From NCBI RefSeq assembly GCF_030463565.1, contig NC_134655.1, positions 3,112,372-3,176,371 of the forward strand: 64,000 nt of DNA, read 5' to 3'. This stretch comes from Pelecanus crispus (taxonomy: Eukaryota > Chordata > Aves > Pelecaniformes > Pelecanidae). This document shows, piece by piece, positions 1 through 12,400 of the stretch (position 1 is its first letter; the number at the start of each line of letters is the position of its first letter). Under the pieces are notes generated by a model. It ran no database searches, was not told where the DNA came from, and worked only from the letters and a program-made list of their open reading frames with translations. A program made the position numbers and the translations under genes.

Positions 1-1723
1 TGACCACTAAGGGGAGCTATTTATTGAGAAAATTGTGTTGTGCAATCAAGAGGCTTAAGAAAGCAAAAAAACCATCGTAGTATTCATTGTGTTACAACCG
101 TGTGCTGTCCATATCCTGATTTCAACTTTGCTTTTGTTCTCTAGGGTGAATAACTGCATTGGATTTTCTAACTACAAATTCTTTCTACTGTTCTTAGCCT
201 ATTCTTTGTTGTATTGCTTGTATATTGCTGCAACAGTCTTCAAGTATTTCATTAAGTATTGGACAGTAAGTTGTGAAATCTGGTTACTGTTTCATATCCT
301 CTGAGTCTGGTGGGGCTTAGTCACTCTTGTTACTTTTTTGCTGTGCGTCAATGGAGGGTCTGCGTTTCTTCCGTAAGGTATTTTCCTGTCCCCTGTTTTG
401 AGGATAACTCCCTTTATATGGGTGAAACGCACAAAGCGAGAAGTAAATAGGCTTCAGGAATTTCAAACTGTAGAGTTAGCTTCTGGCACAGAAGTTATGT
501 CCTTTGCCTGTTCTTGCATTTGCGTGTATGTGTATCAGAATCTTTGGAAACTTACCACAAGTTTCTTAGTTTGGAAAACTCAAATGTCGTTCAAAAGACG
601 ACACACTTCACTGAAAGAGAGCCCAGGACTGCTGTTTACAAAGATGTTCTGTGCCTTTTCAGTACACATTAGGGTCTATCATGACTCATTCACTGAAATT
701 AGAGGTGTTACAGAGGGATAAACACCGCTGGAGTTAGGCTGGGCTCTTGGACGGAAATGTGGTTCATCTTCCCAACTCTAAATACAGCTGCTGTTGTCTG
801 GCCGTATCTCTGTACTTAAAAAAAAAAACCCCAAACATCTACTGATTATGGAAATAATTGTCTTCTAAGTAGAAATCCTTAGCTGTCAACATTTGATGCT
901 TTTAAAGTGGTTGCAAGAATACCTCCTGTGCATTTCAGTCATATTACAGGAAACCATGAGTTGTGGGTGGTTTTCTTTTGTGTTGCTACCTGAACTGCCC
1001 GGGCATCTTTTGTTCCAACGTGCGCTGTATTGGTGTCTTAAGGATGCGGTCCCTTGCACTTAGAGAGCGCGAGCAAATAAGGGAAGGCACAGCGTGCAGA
1101 TCCCGGGGTTGCTACCCTGCCGTTTACTGGAACTGATGGTTTCCAGAATCTTCATTTCTTGAAGAGAATCTGCTCCCTTCTCTCCTCTGGTATCAAAGCG
1201 CAACATCCTGGCACTGCTCTGTACATATTTACTGAAAAGAAAAAAAAGGTCAAACCCCCTTGTTCATTCTCTAATCCCCATATGACTCCTTTCTCCATTT
1301 AAAAGTTGACTGAAGTAAGGTATGCTTTATTACTCAGTTATCGATTATCCTTCACATGCAAGCAATGCCAGCTGACAGTTCCAGTAAGGGACTGGCCTTT
1401 GTCTCCAGTTGTTTTGTGTCCCCTCTGCTGCTAACTCGCGAGGACTGTGCTGCAGTAACTGAACTTTGCTGTGCAGTCATTTATTAAATGTCTGTTTTTT
1501 TAATGGCGAATGCCTCACATAAAACGCCTCTGGAGATGCTCACGGGACACTAGCAGGAATTGTTTCTTAGGCTAAGAAAGGCACCGAGACTTGAGCTCTG
1601 TGGCTGCATATATGGGATGTGCAAAGGCTGAGAAATAATTTTTTTTATTTTGAGGTCCCCGCAGCCTATCTGTAGACGTGTGCTTATGAGGATCTCTGGC
1701 ACTTGACTCTCCTACTGTAGAAG
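1..1723 (+). repeat. Left arm of inverted duplication (copy of ZDHHC15 intron 6-exon 7-intron 7)
   Basis: Base 1 pairs with 45629 and base 1723 with 44213 in reverse-complement alignment. Outside a 306-bp segment present only here (about 341-646), roughly a dozen differences are visible over about 1.4 kb, near 99% identity. Similarity stops abruptly after 1723, marking one breakpoint. The other breakpoint lies left of the window. No target-site duplication or poly(A) tail is visible, and introns are included, so this is a DNA-level duplication and not a retrocopy. Confidence 0.95.
145..265 (+). pseudogene. Orphan duplicate of ZDHHC15 exon 7
   Basis: These 121 bp are identical base for base to ZDHHC15 exon 7 (45485-45365). 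They code the last base of the Trp after DHHCP, then [20 protein letters not shown] and [20 protein letters not shown]. The acceptor (TTGTTCTCTAG) and donor (ACA|GTAAGT) are intact. No exon 8 copy follows: the duplicated block ends at 1723, inside the equivalent of intron 7. Whether exon 6 or earlier exons lie left of the window is unknown. Alone it cannot make an enzyme because it lacks the DHHC motif. It lies on the UPRT strand about 5.9 kb upstream of that gene. Confidence 0.9.
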
Positions 1724-4700
1724 ACTGGTTTATGGCATCAATAAGGTGATTTATTAATTTTCATCTTCTACACATGCATACAGCCAGGTCAGCTGAATTT
1801 TTTTTTTTAGTTATTTTTTGCCTTTAAGCTGGTTAACTGTCAAGAGTCACATTTCAAACTCGCGTGAATTGTGCTGTATCCTAGTTACTGTTCTCTGAAT
1901 GCTTATTTTTAACCAAGTACTGAAACTTCTACAATTCAACTCTTAATTAGCTGACACCGTGTGGCCAGTAATAAATGTCGATACATCAGACTTTAACTGT
2001 CTGCTTTGTCTTTAAAGTTAATACTTCTAGTCCCCTGAGGACAAGAAAATATAGCGAAGAGAAAGGAAGCAAGATAACACTTAGATAGGGACAGTTAAGA
2101 AAGGATGGGAAGACAAATCCATTTATGCTACTGGCAAATAGAACAACAAAAAAGCTTCTAAATGTTTTCTTCAGTATTGCCTTCACCTCTGAAAGTCATT
2201 TCCCAATACGGTACAGAAAGACTATGTGTGTAGTGTAGACAATATCCAGTCATTATCAGTGCAATAATTCCTTATATGTGCGAGTACTAAAACAGTCTAG
2301 TTATAAATAAAGAGTTACACTCTCTGCGGTTTCGCTAGTTCTCAGTTGTTACAAACTCGCTGTGATCCCTCAGCGTGCAAGGCACCATCTCCAGTGCCTT
2401 GCTGAATGCTAATGAGCTTCCAATTAATTTAACCACAGAAAGACACCTCTTCCACATCAACACCTATTACCGGCTCCAAAATTGGTTTGTGAAGCTTAGT
2501 AGAGATACGCCCACATTTTTTTTTAGCTGCTTGTGAAAATTGGAAATCACAGCAGGCACTGTAAAATAGAGGAGTAAGATGGTCTCGAGGACCATCGTAT
2601 CGTGCCCGTACCGGGGAACTGCCTTAGCATTTACCAAATCCCTTGAAACTATTCCTAACGCAAGATAGAGAGAAGGTAAAAATGAAGAGACTACATATGG
2701 AAGTCCATATATGAACAGAGTTACTATATTTAGAGGCAGGCATGAAGCACTATATTAAGGGCATGCTTAGACCTAGCTATGCTTTAGGTCAGCTCTGAGA
2801 TTTTTCTCCCCTTCCTCCAGCTCCCCAGCTGACAGATGGTGCTGTAGTTTTGTGGCTGAGATCCAGAAGTGAAACTCTTGTCTGGGATTTAGCTTTCATC
2901 AAAGGGCATCCTGAGTTAGGACATACATATCCAAGCCGTCCCCAACTTCCTAGTCAGACCTTTCTCTTCCAAGAATTTCCTGGGATTTGTAACTTTGGAT
3001 TTGTAGCTCATTTTAATATTCCCCTTGAAGGGTTTAGCGTACCCCAACCCTATTGTTAGAAATGCTTTTTTCCTTGGATGGAGTGAGTTGGAACCATCTT
3101 CTGTCCGTACAATAAATGGGATTTCTTAATAGTTCTTCTGGTACGTCAGCAGAAAGCATTCGCAGACCTATTAGCGATATACCGATGACCTATTAGCAAC
3201 GCTCCCTCCTCTTGGACACATGCTTCGCACAGTGAAGCCGGTTTCATATAAGCATGTAAGTTGCTCGCTCTACTTCTTACCAGACTATAAATAAGCATGT
3301 GGCTTGTTGCTATTTCTTGATCAGGATTAAACGCAGTCATGATCAAACACATTCGGGATGAGAAGGGGTTTATAAGGAATGATATCAACCTGGGCCTTGA
3401 GGATTCTGTGATAAAAAAGGATGCTTCAAAAGGCCTGAATTAATAGACCCATGGGAATAATTTGAGCCAATTTTTATTGCTTTTTATAAAACCTCTTTTA
3501 CTGCAGTTGACTCTTTCACTCCAGCCTACATTTCACAGTTCACCTCCATCTGCAAATGTCCTTTTTTTTGTCCATTCTGACTACATTTCCCCTCATTGTT
3601 CTATTTGGAAATAAACAGAATAAACTAATTCCAGTTTATTGCCTCCGAAATGTCTTGATTTTATGAGGTATGTAATACCTCCACACTGGAATGTCTGTGC
3701 TTCTGCACTACACCCTGATGTATGGTTTCTACAGGAAAGCTTCCTATCTAAGTACCCACTTCCAATATCTTTTATTAGCCAGATGATGCCTTCAAAGCAT
3801 TGAGAGAAGATGAGCAAATTAGCCTTTTTTTACCTTCATTTTGCTGTTGGGGATACTGAGACGTCCCTGACACAGCTGCGCAGCGTGCCGGGGGATAAGT
3901 GCTAGCGTTCAGTGCTGACCTGGCTCTCAGGCCCCGGTTTGCTGCGCCTGCACAGCTCCTGGAAGGACAGGTGGCCGTACGCCAGCGCTACCCCAGCGCG
4001 CCCCTCCCATCAGTGCAAGGTTAGTTTGCCGCCATATGTTAGCATTTAATATTTTAGTCTTTCGGTATTGGCAGCATAGCATTTTATGGTGATTTAGGAG
4101 GTAGCGTGGAAAAAATCCAGATTAGATACCTCTTAGGATTCTACTCACAATTCTCCTCTGTGGTGAGTTCTTTCCATTCCCAGAGCATCTATTTCTTCTA
4201 CCGAGCTGCTTCGGTTATCTTTTCTGAACGCCGACTGAAGCGTGCATTAATTTCTGTCTGGCTTATCCAAGGAGATCCTCCCCTTCTACAGTAAATCTGC
4301 AGAGAAACAGATTTTTTTTTTTTTTTTTTTTTTTTGTGGCAAGCTACTTCAAACAGCCTAAGTTTATAACAGTCGTCTGTTAGCTCTCTGTGTCTACAGC
4401 ACGAGCTGTTCTCCTGGTTAGGTCGCTTTGAGGCAGGGGTTGTCATGGCCCTGACCACTGGAGCTACGTGCCCTCCGTTTCTCTCCGTGTCTCTTTCGGG
4501 GTTTGTGCGGTGCCTTGCACGGGTTTCAAGAATCTGGTCTCATGTAAATAAACTGGCATCAAAAGGAGAAAGAGAAGATTGGAACTGGAAAAAAAAGGCT
4601 GCAGTAGTAGGGGGAGGAAATAAAACCAGCAGCATTGGAGAGTTATTAAAGAAGGAACAGCAGGTAAAGGCCAAATTTGCAGGCACAATATCAGTGTGAA

Positions 4701-5639
4701 ATATATGAAGTACCTCATTAGCCTTAAAAGCGTAGGGAAAATAAAATGACAGGCATGAGCACTGAGAATGGAAATTCTAGAACTGGTGTTTTGCTCAGTC
4801 CACGATAATGGAATTTTAAAATTATTAATGATAATATTTTCCACCAAATACCACGTAGCCATTTGCTATTGTAAGCGTATACGTACATGTGTAACGCCAG
4901 ATTTTTCAGTGCAGATAATTTTCTCAGGTCTCAGCCCTTTTAATTCTAAATAGCCTAAATGAGGGGACACCAACTATCCTGTCACGCTTCCCTTAAGGAC
5001 AGGGAAGCTATTTTTTTTGCCAGCTATTTCTCTTTGGCTTTCCTGTCTTTAATTTGATGCCATTACTTCCAGTACTCCTTCCTTCTCTCATCATGAATAA
5101 CTTCTCACCCTTCTTAAAGGTTTACAGCATGGGGTAGAGTCACCCCCTAGTTATCTGTAAACTAAGCTGCTAGCATTTGGCACTTTTAAGCCCTTCTTCA
5201 AAATTAATCGCCTCCTCTCCGCCAGTCTGCTGAGGTGTTTTGTCAGTGTAGGATGAATGACAGAACGTCATTTTCAATATGCCATGGGAACACTTGAACA
5301 TTCCTCTTTGTATTTCACGAGGGGAATATATTTATTTCTTACGCAGCTGGTGCTTGCTGCAGAACTTTAGAACTGCGTTAGGCAAAAAAATCAGTGCTAG
5401 TCCGTACTGGAGAGAGCGCGAACTGAACGATGAAATGCGTGTTTTCCATCTTCGCTTGCAGGGTCTTCTTGGACGCGTGCAACAGCTTCCACCCGGCGCA
5501 GCGTACGGGCATCTGGAGCCTGCTCTTCTCTCCGTATTTAACGAAGACAAGGCTGGAACAGTACAGGTGTCTCCGCGTGGTATTGGGAGGTTTGGCAACA
5601 CCTGTTTGTCGAGTGATTTTGTACATCTCTGTTAGAGAG
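1724..5639. other. Non-coding stretch between inverted-repeat arm and UPRT promoter
   Basis: No exon, RNA gene or transposon recognised. It contains a GC-rich pocket at about 3840-4020, a run of 24 T at 4312-4335, and only short chance open frames. Part of the far upstream UPRT promoter may lie at its right end. Confidence 0.6.
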
Positions 5640-6117
5640 GCATTCGAGCCACGCCAACCACCGCGACACCGCAATGCAGGGTGCTCTGCCCCCCCCGGAC
5701 ATGCCGTGCTGCAGGGCTGAGCCCCCCGCTCCCTCACGCGCACGCGGCCCCGGCCGCCGGGCAGCCGCACCCAGGCGCAGCTCACGGCCCCGCGTTCGGC
5801 CCGCCCCGCCCCGCCGCTCCTCCCCCGCCCCCGCTCCCTGCCGGGGCCCCGCACCCCACACTGCGCGCGCCCTCCGCCGCGCCGCCGCGCCACGCTCCGA
5901 GGGGCGGCTCGCGCCCCGCCAGCCAGAGGCGCGAGGCGCGGGCGCGCGGCGGCGAGCGGACGTCAGCGCGCCGGGGGACGCCGACACCAACGCCCCGCCC
6001 CCCCCGCTGCCTGCGCTCCCGCCGCGCCCGTGAGTGGCAGCGCCGGCAGCCAATCGAGCGAGGGCGCGCCGGGCGGCGCGCTGCCCCCTGCCGCTCCGGC
6101 GGCGGCGCGCCCCGCGC

Positions 6118-6404
6118 ATGGAGGCGATGCCCTGCCAGAACCAGCGGCTCGGCCCGCGGCCGCAGGACGAGCAGCCGCCGCCGGCGACGGCGGGCGGCGG
6201 CTCCCGGCTGATCCGCTTCGCGGAGCCCAGCGAGGACAGCGGCTGCCCCAGCCCGGACAGCAGCAGCAGCAGCAGCGGCAGCAACGGCGGGGTCGCGGCG
6301 GCGATCCCCGCGGGGGAGGGCGGCGCGCCGGCGATGGGGCCGCAGCTGAAGCTGCTGCCCATGAACGACCAGCTCCGGGAGCTCCAGACCATCATCAGGG
6401 ACAA
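6118..6404 (+). CDS. UPRT: UPRT coding exon 1
   Basis: Codes residues 1-95 and two bases of Lys96; donor AA|GTGAGC follows. The ATG at 6118 is the first in frame, with a TGA at 6031 upstream. A second in-frame ATG at 6127 begins MPCQNQ, which resembles an internal MPCHNQ of human UPRT, so translation could also begin there. Residues 48-53 are six Ser codons made of a pure (AGC)6 run. The conserved block starts around residue 76. GC content is extreme because the exon sits inside the CpG island. Confidence 0.93.
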
Positions 6405-9400
6405 GTGAGCGCCGGCGGGGCGGGGGGCGGCGGGCAGCGTGGGCTGAGGAGGAGCCGGGGCGGGGCGCAGCGGGGCTGAGGGGCGATCGCCGCTTCCCTC
6501 AGGGAGCCGCGGCCGGGCCCGCTCTGGGCCGGCCTCCAGCGCGCGCTGGGCGCAGGCTCCTGAGGGATGCGGCGGCGGGCGCTGCCCCGGCCGGGCGGTG
6601 CGGCCCCGGGGCCTGCGGCCGTGCGGCCTTTTCTGGGGACGCGTGGCCGGAGCGGAGCGAGGGGAGGGGAGGGGAGGTGTGCGGAGGGAGGGGAGGTGTG
6701 CGCCGGGAGGGGAGGTGTGCGCCGGCCCGCCCGCCCCTCACGGCCGCCTCGCCCCTCACGGCCGCCTCGCCTCGCCTCGCCTCAGCGGTCCGCAGCGCTC
6801 CCGGGGATTTCCACGGCCGGCTCCGCCCCGGTGCCCTCAGCCACGAAGGCGTTAATTCGGCGGCTTTGGAAACCTCTTGCAGGTTTTTCGCGCTCCCTGA
6901 AGTTTTGGCGTACCTTCGCGGCCTGGGCGCCGCGCAGCCTGCTTGCCGCATCACCCCACAGAAGCCTGTAAAACCCTCCGGAGGGGAGGCTGGGGGGCTG
7001 ATTGTCCGCCGTCGTGCCCGGCAGGAGCTGGGTCCCGTTACCGCTGTCGGGATATGGCGTGCTGTACGCAGGAGCGGGGGGCTCAGGTATAGGGGCACGG
7101 ACTGGATTTAAGGGCTGGCAAAGGACAGGCGCTGGGGTTGGGAATCAGTGGCAGGGAAGGGGTTGGGAATCAGTGGCAGGGAAGGGGTTGGGAATCAGTG
7201 GCAGGGAAGGGGTTGGGAATCAGTGGCAGGGAAGCCGCAGGAGTTTGCTGAAGGTTGGGACTGCCGGATAAAGGAAAATGCAAGGGCGGTGGGGTGGGGG
7301 GGGGTGTGAAGGGTTTGGGGACAAGTTTGGCCAGAAGAAAACAGATCACAAGGGCAGCCCGGGGGAGCTAGGAATAAGAAAAGAGATTGTAGAAAAGTGG
7401 GACTTGCTGAAATGGAAATCAGATGTTTGAGCAGCAGGGATGGGAACAAATTAGGCAAAAAGAATAGTTTTGGAACAAGAAGTTGGGGATAGCGTAGAGA
7501 CTAGGCCACGGTGGGATGGGAGAGAGACAGCATTGAGGAGGGAGGCGGATGAAGGCAGCAGACAAGGAGAGAAGAGTTTGTTTACTTAGGGCACATTACC
7601 TGAGGCTGCCTTTTTTTGAAGGCACTATTTTCCACTGTTGACACTTTGTGTCGCCAGGAGTCCTTGCTGCCACCGTACCTTGTGAGACGTGAAGGTGTTA
7701 TTCCAGTTTTACAAATCTTAAGCTGAAGTGCAGAAATCCATGCAAAATTGTGCCCCACTGCTGAACATCCAATGTGAGATACTTAAGACCCAGTGTTTTA
7801 TTATGCCTTACAGCGTCGCAGATGTTGAAAGCATACCTCCCACTGATCGCATTTGTAGCTTTGATTGTTCAGCACTTGGAAGGTGATATTATAAGGTATT
7901 AAATTTAGCATGCAACATATGACAAACACAAGTAGCGGCCATCTATTAAAAGCGCAATTTGCCTACTGTGATGCAAGGACCACGGGCAGACACAGAGGTG
8001 TGAAATCAAGTTTATCGATAGAGTGATCAGGTTCTGAATAAAACCTTCTCTTCCTGCAACGCATTGGCTTTCTAACATCTGCAGTAACTAACACATAGCA
8101 CAGACACGGCTCTTCCCCTTGTTCCGTATCTGTCCATCTGCGTAGTCTATGTTTTGGTATTTCCTGGTTTTTGAGTGCTTAACTTTGTAGCTAGTAACAC
8201 TAATACATTGATTCCTAGTTTTTACTTTCATTATAAATGATCCAGCCACCAAGCTGGGAGGCGTGGGGTTGCTACTCTCCCCTTAATTGGTTTAGTGGTG
8301 GCCTTGGTAGTGTTAGGTTAATGGTTGGACTGGATGATCTTAAAGGTCTTTTCCAACCTAAATGATTCTATGATTCTATGATTTCTATGCAAAACTAATC
8401 ATCATCTCTCAAAGACAATACCTACATTAATTTTCTTAGCTTACATGAGCCGTGTTACCTTAAACTAGTTGTTTTTTTTTTTTTTTAAATTAATCTTCAA
8501 AGCATTGTGGAAGAACATAATGTGATTGCAGGCAGGCGCATGCAGAGGTAGCGCAGCCTCGATGTAAGGAGGGCAGTTGCAGCGAGACCACACGAAAGAT
8601 CTCTGCAGGTGAGAATGCCTGCCTGGCAGCTTCCCTGCAGAGCAGGCAGGGAAGTTGTAAGTGGGCTAAGCAGAGAGAGAGCGAGCCGAAGTCCAAACTA
8701 GGCTCAGTGATGGCCTATAAAAGCTTTTGAGGTTAGTGAAGAGGAAATAGCATATAGTTTTAATACCTAGGCGAATACTAGCAATGCAGTTACTGTACCC
8801 AGCTAGGGGTTTTTTTATTATCATTTTGTTGCAAGTAGGTTTTGAATGCTTGCAAATACATTTAAAAAGTTTCTGGTTATAGTGAGCTTACCCAGAAACC
8901 AGCAGCTGATATTTTAACTTGGAAGAGATTTTTTTAGAGTCGCATCAGCTTCATTGCACAAGACTTTGGTAAGGGGAAATACAGAGTAAGACTTGTAAAC
9001 AAGGAATTACTCATAACAGCTGCAGCGGTAGCAAACTGTGCTTTATTCTGAGCGTGACGCTGCCCCGGCCGTGCAGACGTAACTGTCGCTTCCAAGCTCC
9101 CTTCCCAGCCAGTGAGGAAAACTGGACAACAGCCTGCTCAGAAAGGCAGGTGTAGGCTTTGTATGTAAGGACAGTAGGGAAACATTATTTTTACGTTCTG
9201 TCCCAGAAAGTCAGCTGCATCTCAGTAAATAAGAGACCTCGGACCGGCCTATTTTGGTGCCAGTCATTCAGAAAGATGCTGAAACGTGCTCAGCTGCAAG
9301 GGTGAGAGGATTTCTTACGCACTGGTTAGAAACTGTTGCAGTAACCTTTCCCTGGGCAGGTGTAATCTGCCTTAAGACGACTGTATGACCACTGTAGCGT

Positions 9401-12400
9401 TCAAACTAAGGGCTGAAAGAAAATCCTCAGAAGAACTATCGTATTTGTGAATAAGGAGCTATACGGCTAAGAGGAGCTACTGGTCAAAAAATCCGATTTA
9501 AACTGACAAAAGGGTGTGTTCACATACACTGCTTGGGGAAGAGGGAAAAGCTGTGTCATCTACAGGGCAATTAGATATCTATCACTTAATCTTTCTTTCT
9601 GGATTAAAAAAAGAACAGGTAACACCAGAGCTGCCTTAACTCAAGGAGGATATTTGGATTACTTAATGCTGTAGAAGATGGATGTTCCAGGTACAGCAAT
9701 CACCTGAAAAGGTCATGAAAAGGGCAGAAGTTAAAAGGCAAGCTACTGGGGGGAGAGAAACAGCACAAAAGTAGGGAAAACCCCTCAATTTAGGACTATT
9801 ACTGTGACGTAAGGAAGGGATAGATACTCCCAGTGCAACGCAAGTTAGAATCAGGCGTGCTTACGTGGAGCTAAGGATGGTCAGGCGAGATGCAGAAGAC
9901 CTCAGGGACTCTATTTTGTCCATAGTGTGAGCTGCTCAGAAAAGTGGAAGGCTCTTTCCTTGTTCCTGAGAGGATTCAGAGAAAGAAATCACAGCCTTTC
10001 AACTGGAATAACGGTCCAGTTTATAAAAGAAAAACTCACCTTCACGTGGCTGGTTGTCATGTCCTGTGGTGGGTTCAGAGGCAGCTGGCTGAAACAGTAA
10101 TGGCCATCAGACTAAAATGACCACGTATTTCTTTTGCTTCATTACAGTTAACGAGAACTAGGTCTGTGTGCCAGAATTGGGGAGATGGATAGATCACCTC
10201 GAGCGTGCGCAGGTTTGCGTGCTTTTCCTCAGGCTTGTTTGCTTTTCCATCTAGCGAACGGCTTAATGGGTGGGCAGATGCCTTTTACACTGCATGTTGG
10301 ATATGAATTTTGAGTCCTCTAATGGGATGTGAATGGAGGCGTTGAGGTATTGAAAGTTTGGGAACAAACAGGTACAGCCTCTTTCGAGGAGGGTATGATC
10401 TCAAAGTCATGGCTGGCCTGCAGAGATCAGAACCAGGGATCTGGAAGCTGACATGAGTAGCGCAGCAATTTGTAACGTAGAGCTCTGGTTTCTGTAGAAG
10501 CAAATTCATTAGCTCTGATTGGTAGCGTCATGTTAACTCCTGATTTAACAACAGACAGGATTTAAATGTAAGTATTTAAAGGTTATTGTGTCTGTTATGG
10601 GAGATCATTCCGTTGTGTTCTGCTAAGGCTTCTTATTCCCTAGGGAGCTGAGTGAACAATATAGAAATGAAGACAGTAAAGCGGTGGGACACACAGTCCT
10701 GACTGCGATGCAGAGCAGGATGATTCAGGAGCATAACTCGCCTGTGATGAGTGAAGATGAGTGCTGCAGGCAGGAAGGGCGGGATCCCTTTCACATACCA
10801 CCCCCCCCAGCCCAGGCACTGAAAAAAATTAAGTACTGAAGTACATTAAGTACTAAAGTGCTGCAGGTGGAACATGGTCCTGTTTCCCAGCTACATCATC
10901 TCCCCTTAATGGCAACAGCTCATCCAGTGCTTTCAGTTTTCTCATAAGGGCCTTTTATAAATTCTGTTTTGGGAAGCGGCTTTTTTTCCATCTTGCCTTC
11001 ACAGGACCCTGGGCGTCTCTCAGGAAGTTCTTCTGTAAGGTGATTAGAGAATTACTAAAGCGCGTCAGACCAGGACCCACATAGCCTACAGCCATATCGG
11101 TGCTTGTGACTAGTACCAAGTGCTAAAGCAGGAGGTAACCCTGCAGTTAGTTTGTATTACGGTACATTCCCAAAAAACATTTCTTCTCAACTCTTAAGAC
11201 ACGCACGTGACTAATTGTACATCAGGCATGTTTCCATACCTTCAGAAAGAAAGTGAAACTAATTTCTATTGTTCAACAAAAGGTTTGTGGTGTTAGCCGT
11301 GTGCTACAAGTATCAGGTTTTAAGGCCTCACTTTTTTAGATGTTGACTTGTTACTTGACTAAGAAGCTGAAAACGTTTCTAGTCTGCCATTGATCATTAC
11401 TTTCTATACCTCTATCTGGTATTTAAGGTGAACAGTTGCAGTGTTTTCACATAAGCCTTTTTTTCTGGCCCCTAGCAATTCTCATATGATGTGGGGCTTG
11501 AAATCTGGTCACAGCTTTCCAGCTGCCGGTGTACGAGAGGTCTGTCATTTTCAGACTATTATTTGTCTCTTATTTTTATGCACCCTTGTTTTGTGTTGTC
11601 CCCCTCCCCTCAGAAAACAGGCATAACTGACTAAGGGTGTTCAGTGAACTGTGCATAAAAACATCTCTCTGCAAGGACAGAGTAGTTAAAGCCTAGTAAT
11701 CTGTATTGATAAACTCATAGTATTCACTCTAAACATGTATTGCTTTGCAGTCAAAACTGTAGTCTTGACATTGTTGGGTTTGTCTTACCACCTTTTCATG
11801 AAATGTGGCTAAATTTTCTGAAATGCCACAGTCTAGTCTGGAAGAACCTAGATGCGCCACCTACACACTTTGCTACTTCCTTTTTGTTTTTTTTTTTAAA
11901 TATTTGTACAAACCACAGATGGAAATATGAATCCCTTCAAAAATCTTAAAAAAAATCAGTTTGTGTCATTGTAGGGTTTGGGGGGTTGGTTTTTGTTGGT
12001 TTGGGATTGGGGTTTTTTTGAGCATTGCCTTTCTGGTTAATGTCAAAGTAGCAGCAAGTTATGAATATCCTGTTATTACCAGAAAGAAGGAAAAACCAAA
12101 AAAAACCCAGCGCTTTTAATAATGTGTTATTAGCACAAGGAAAGACATTAGATTAGGCTGACACTCTTTTTAAAACACCTTTTTTTTAGTGTGGCTAAGT
12201 TACCAGTTGCCCAGGAAATAAGCAGACAAACGTCTTGACTTTCACTCAGGTAAACATAAGATGTTGCAGAATCTTGGGGATTAAGTGCAAAACTCTCTTT
12301 ATGGTATTTAAGGAGACATTCAGAGTATCATGGTTGGAAAGTGAGAGAGGGGTATGCCTGCTGTGATGAACAAAAAATTGCACTAAAAAGTACCTGCTTA

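Larger units (their letters stand above)
5640..6960 (+). promoter_or_regulatory. UPRT: CpG island / UPRT promoter region
   Basis: A dense run of CpG and G+C over about 1.3 kb, sharply different from the AT-rich flanks, surrounds UPRT exon 1. It includes a CCAAT motif at 6050-6054 (64 bp before the ATG), a CRE-like GGACGTCA at 5958-5965, and several GC-box-like CCCCGCCCC runs at 5800-5830 and 5990-6005. There is no TATA box. This fits a housekeeping-type dispersed promoter. The start site is inferred, not seen. Confidence 0.8.

Noticed and set aside
1-1723. Processed (retroposed) ZDHHC15 pseudogene
   Set aside because: The copy includes intron sequence and intact splice sites on both sides of the exon, with no poly(A) tract.
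6034-6117. In-frame N-terminal extension of UPRT upstream of the ATG
   Set aside because: Would need a GTG start; the stretch is GC-derived low complexity and the first ATG is at 6118.
5538-6404. Long - strand open frame (288 codons) across the UPRT CpG island
   Set aside because: Arg/Ala/Gly-rich composition typical of GC-rich antisense frames; overlaps the confirmed UPRT exon 1; no domain similarity.
7134-7233. Possible CRISPR-like array
   Set aside because: Units are directly adjacent with no spacers, and the genome is a vertebrate; it is a minisatellite.
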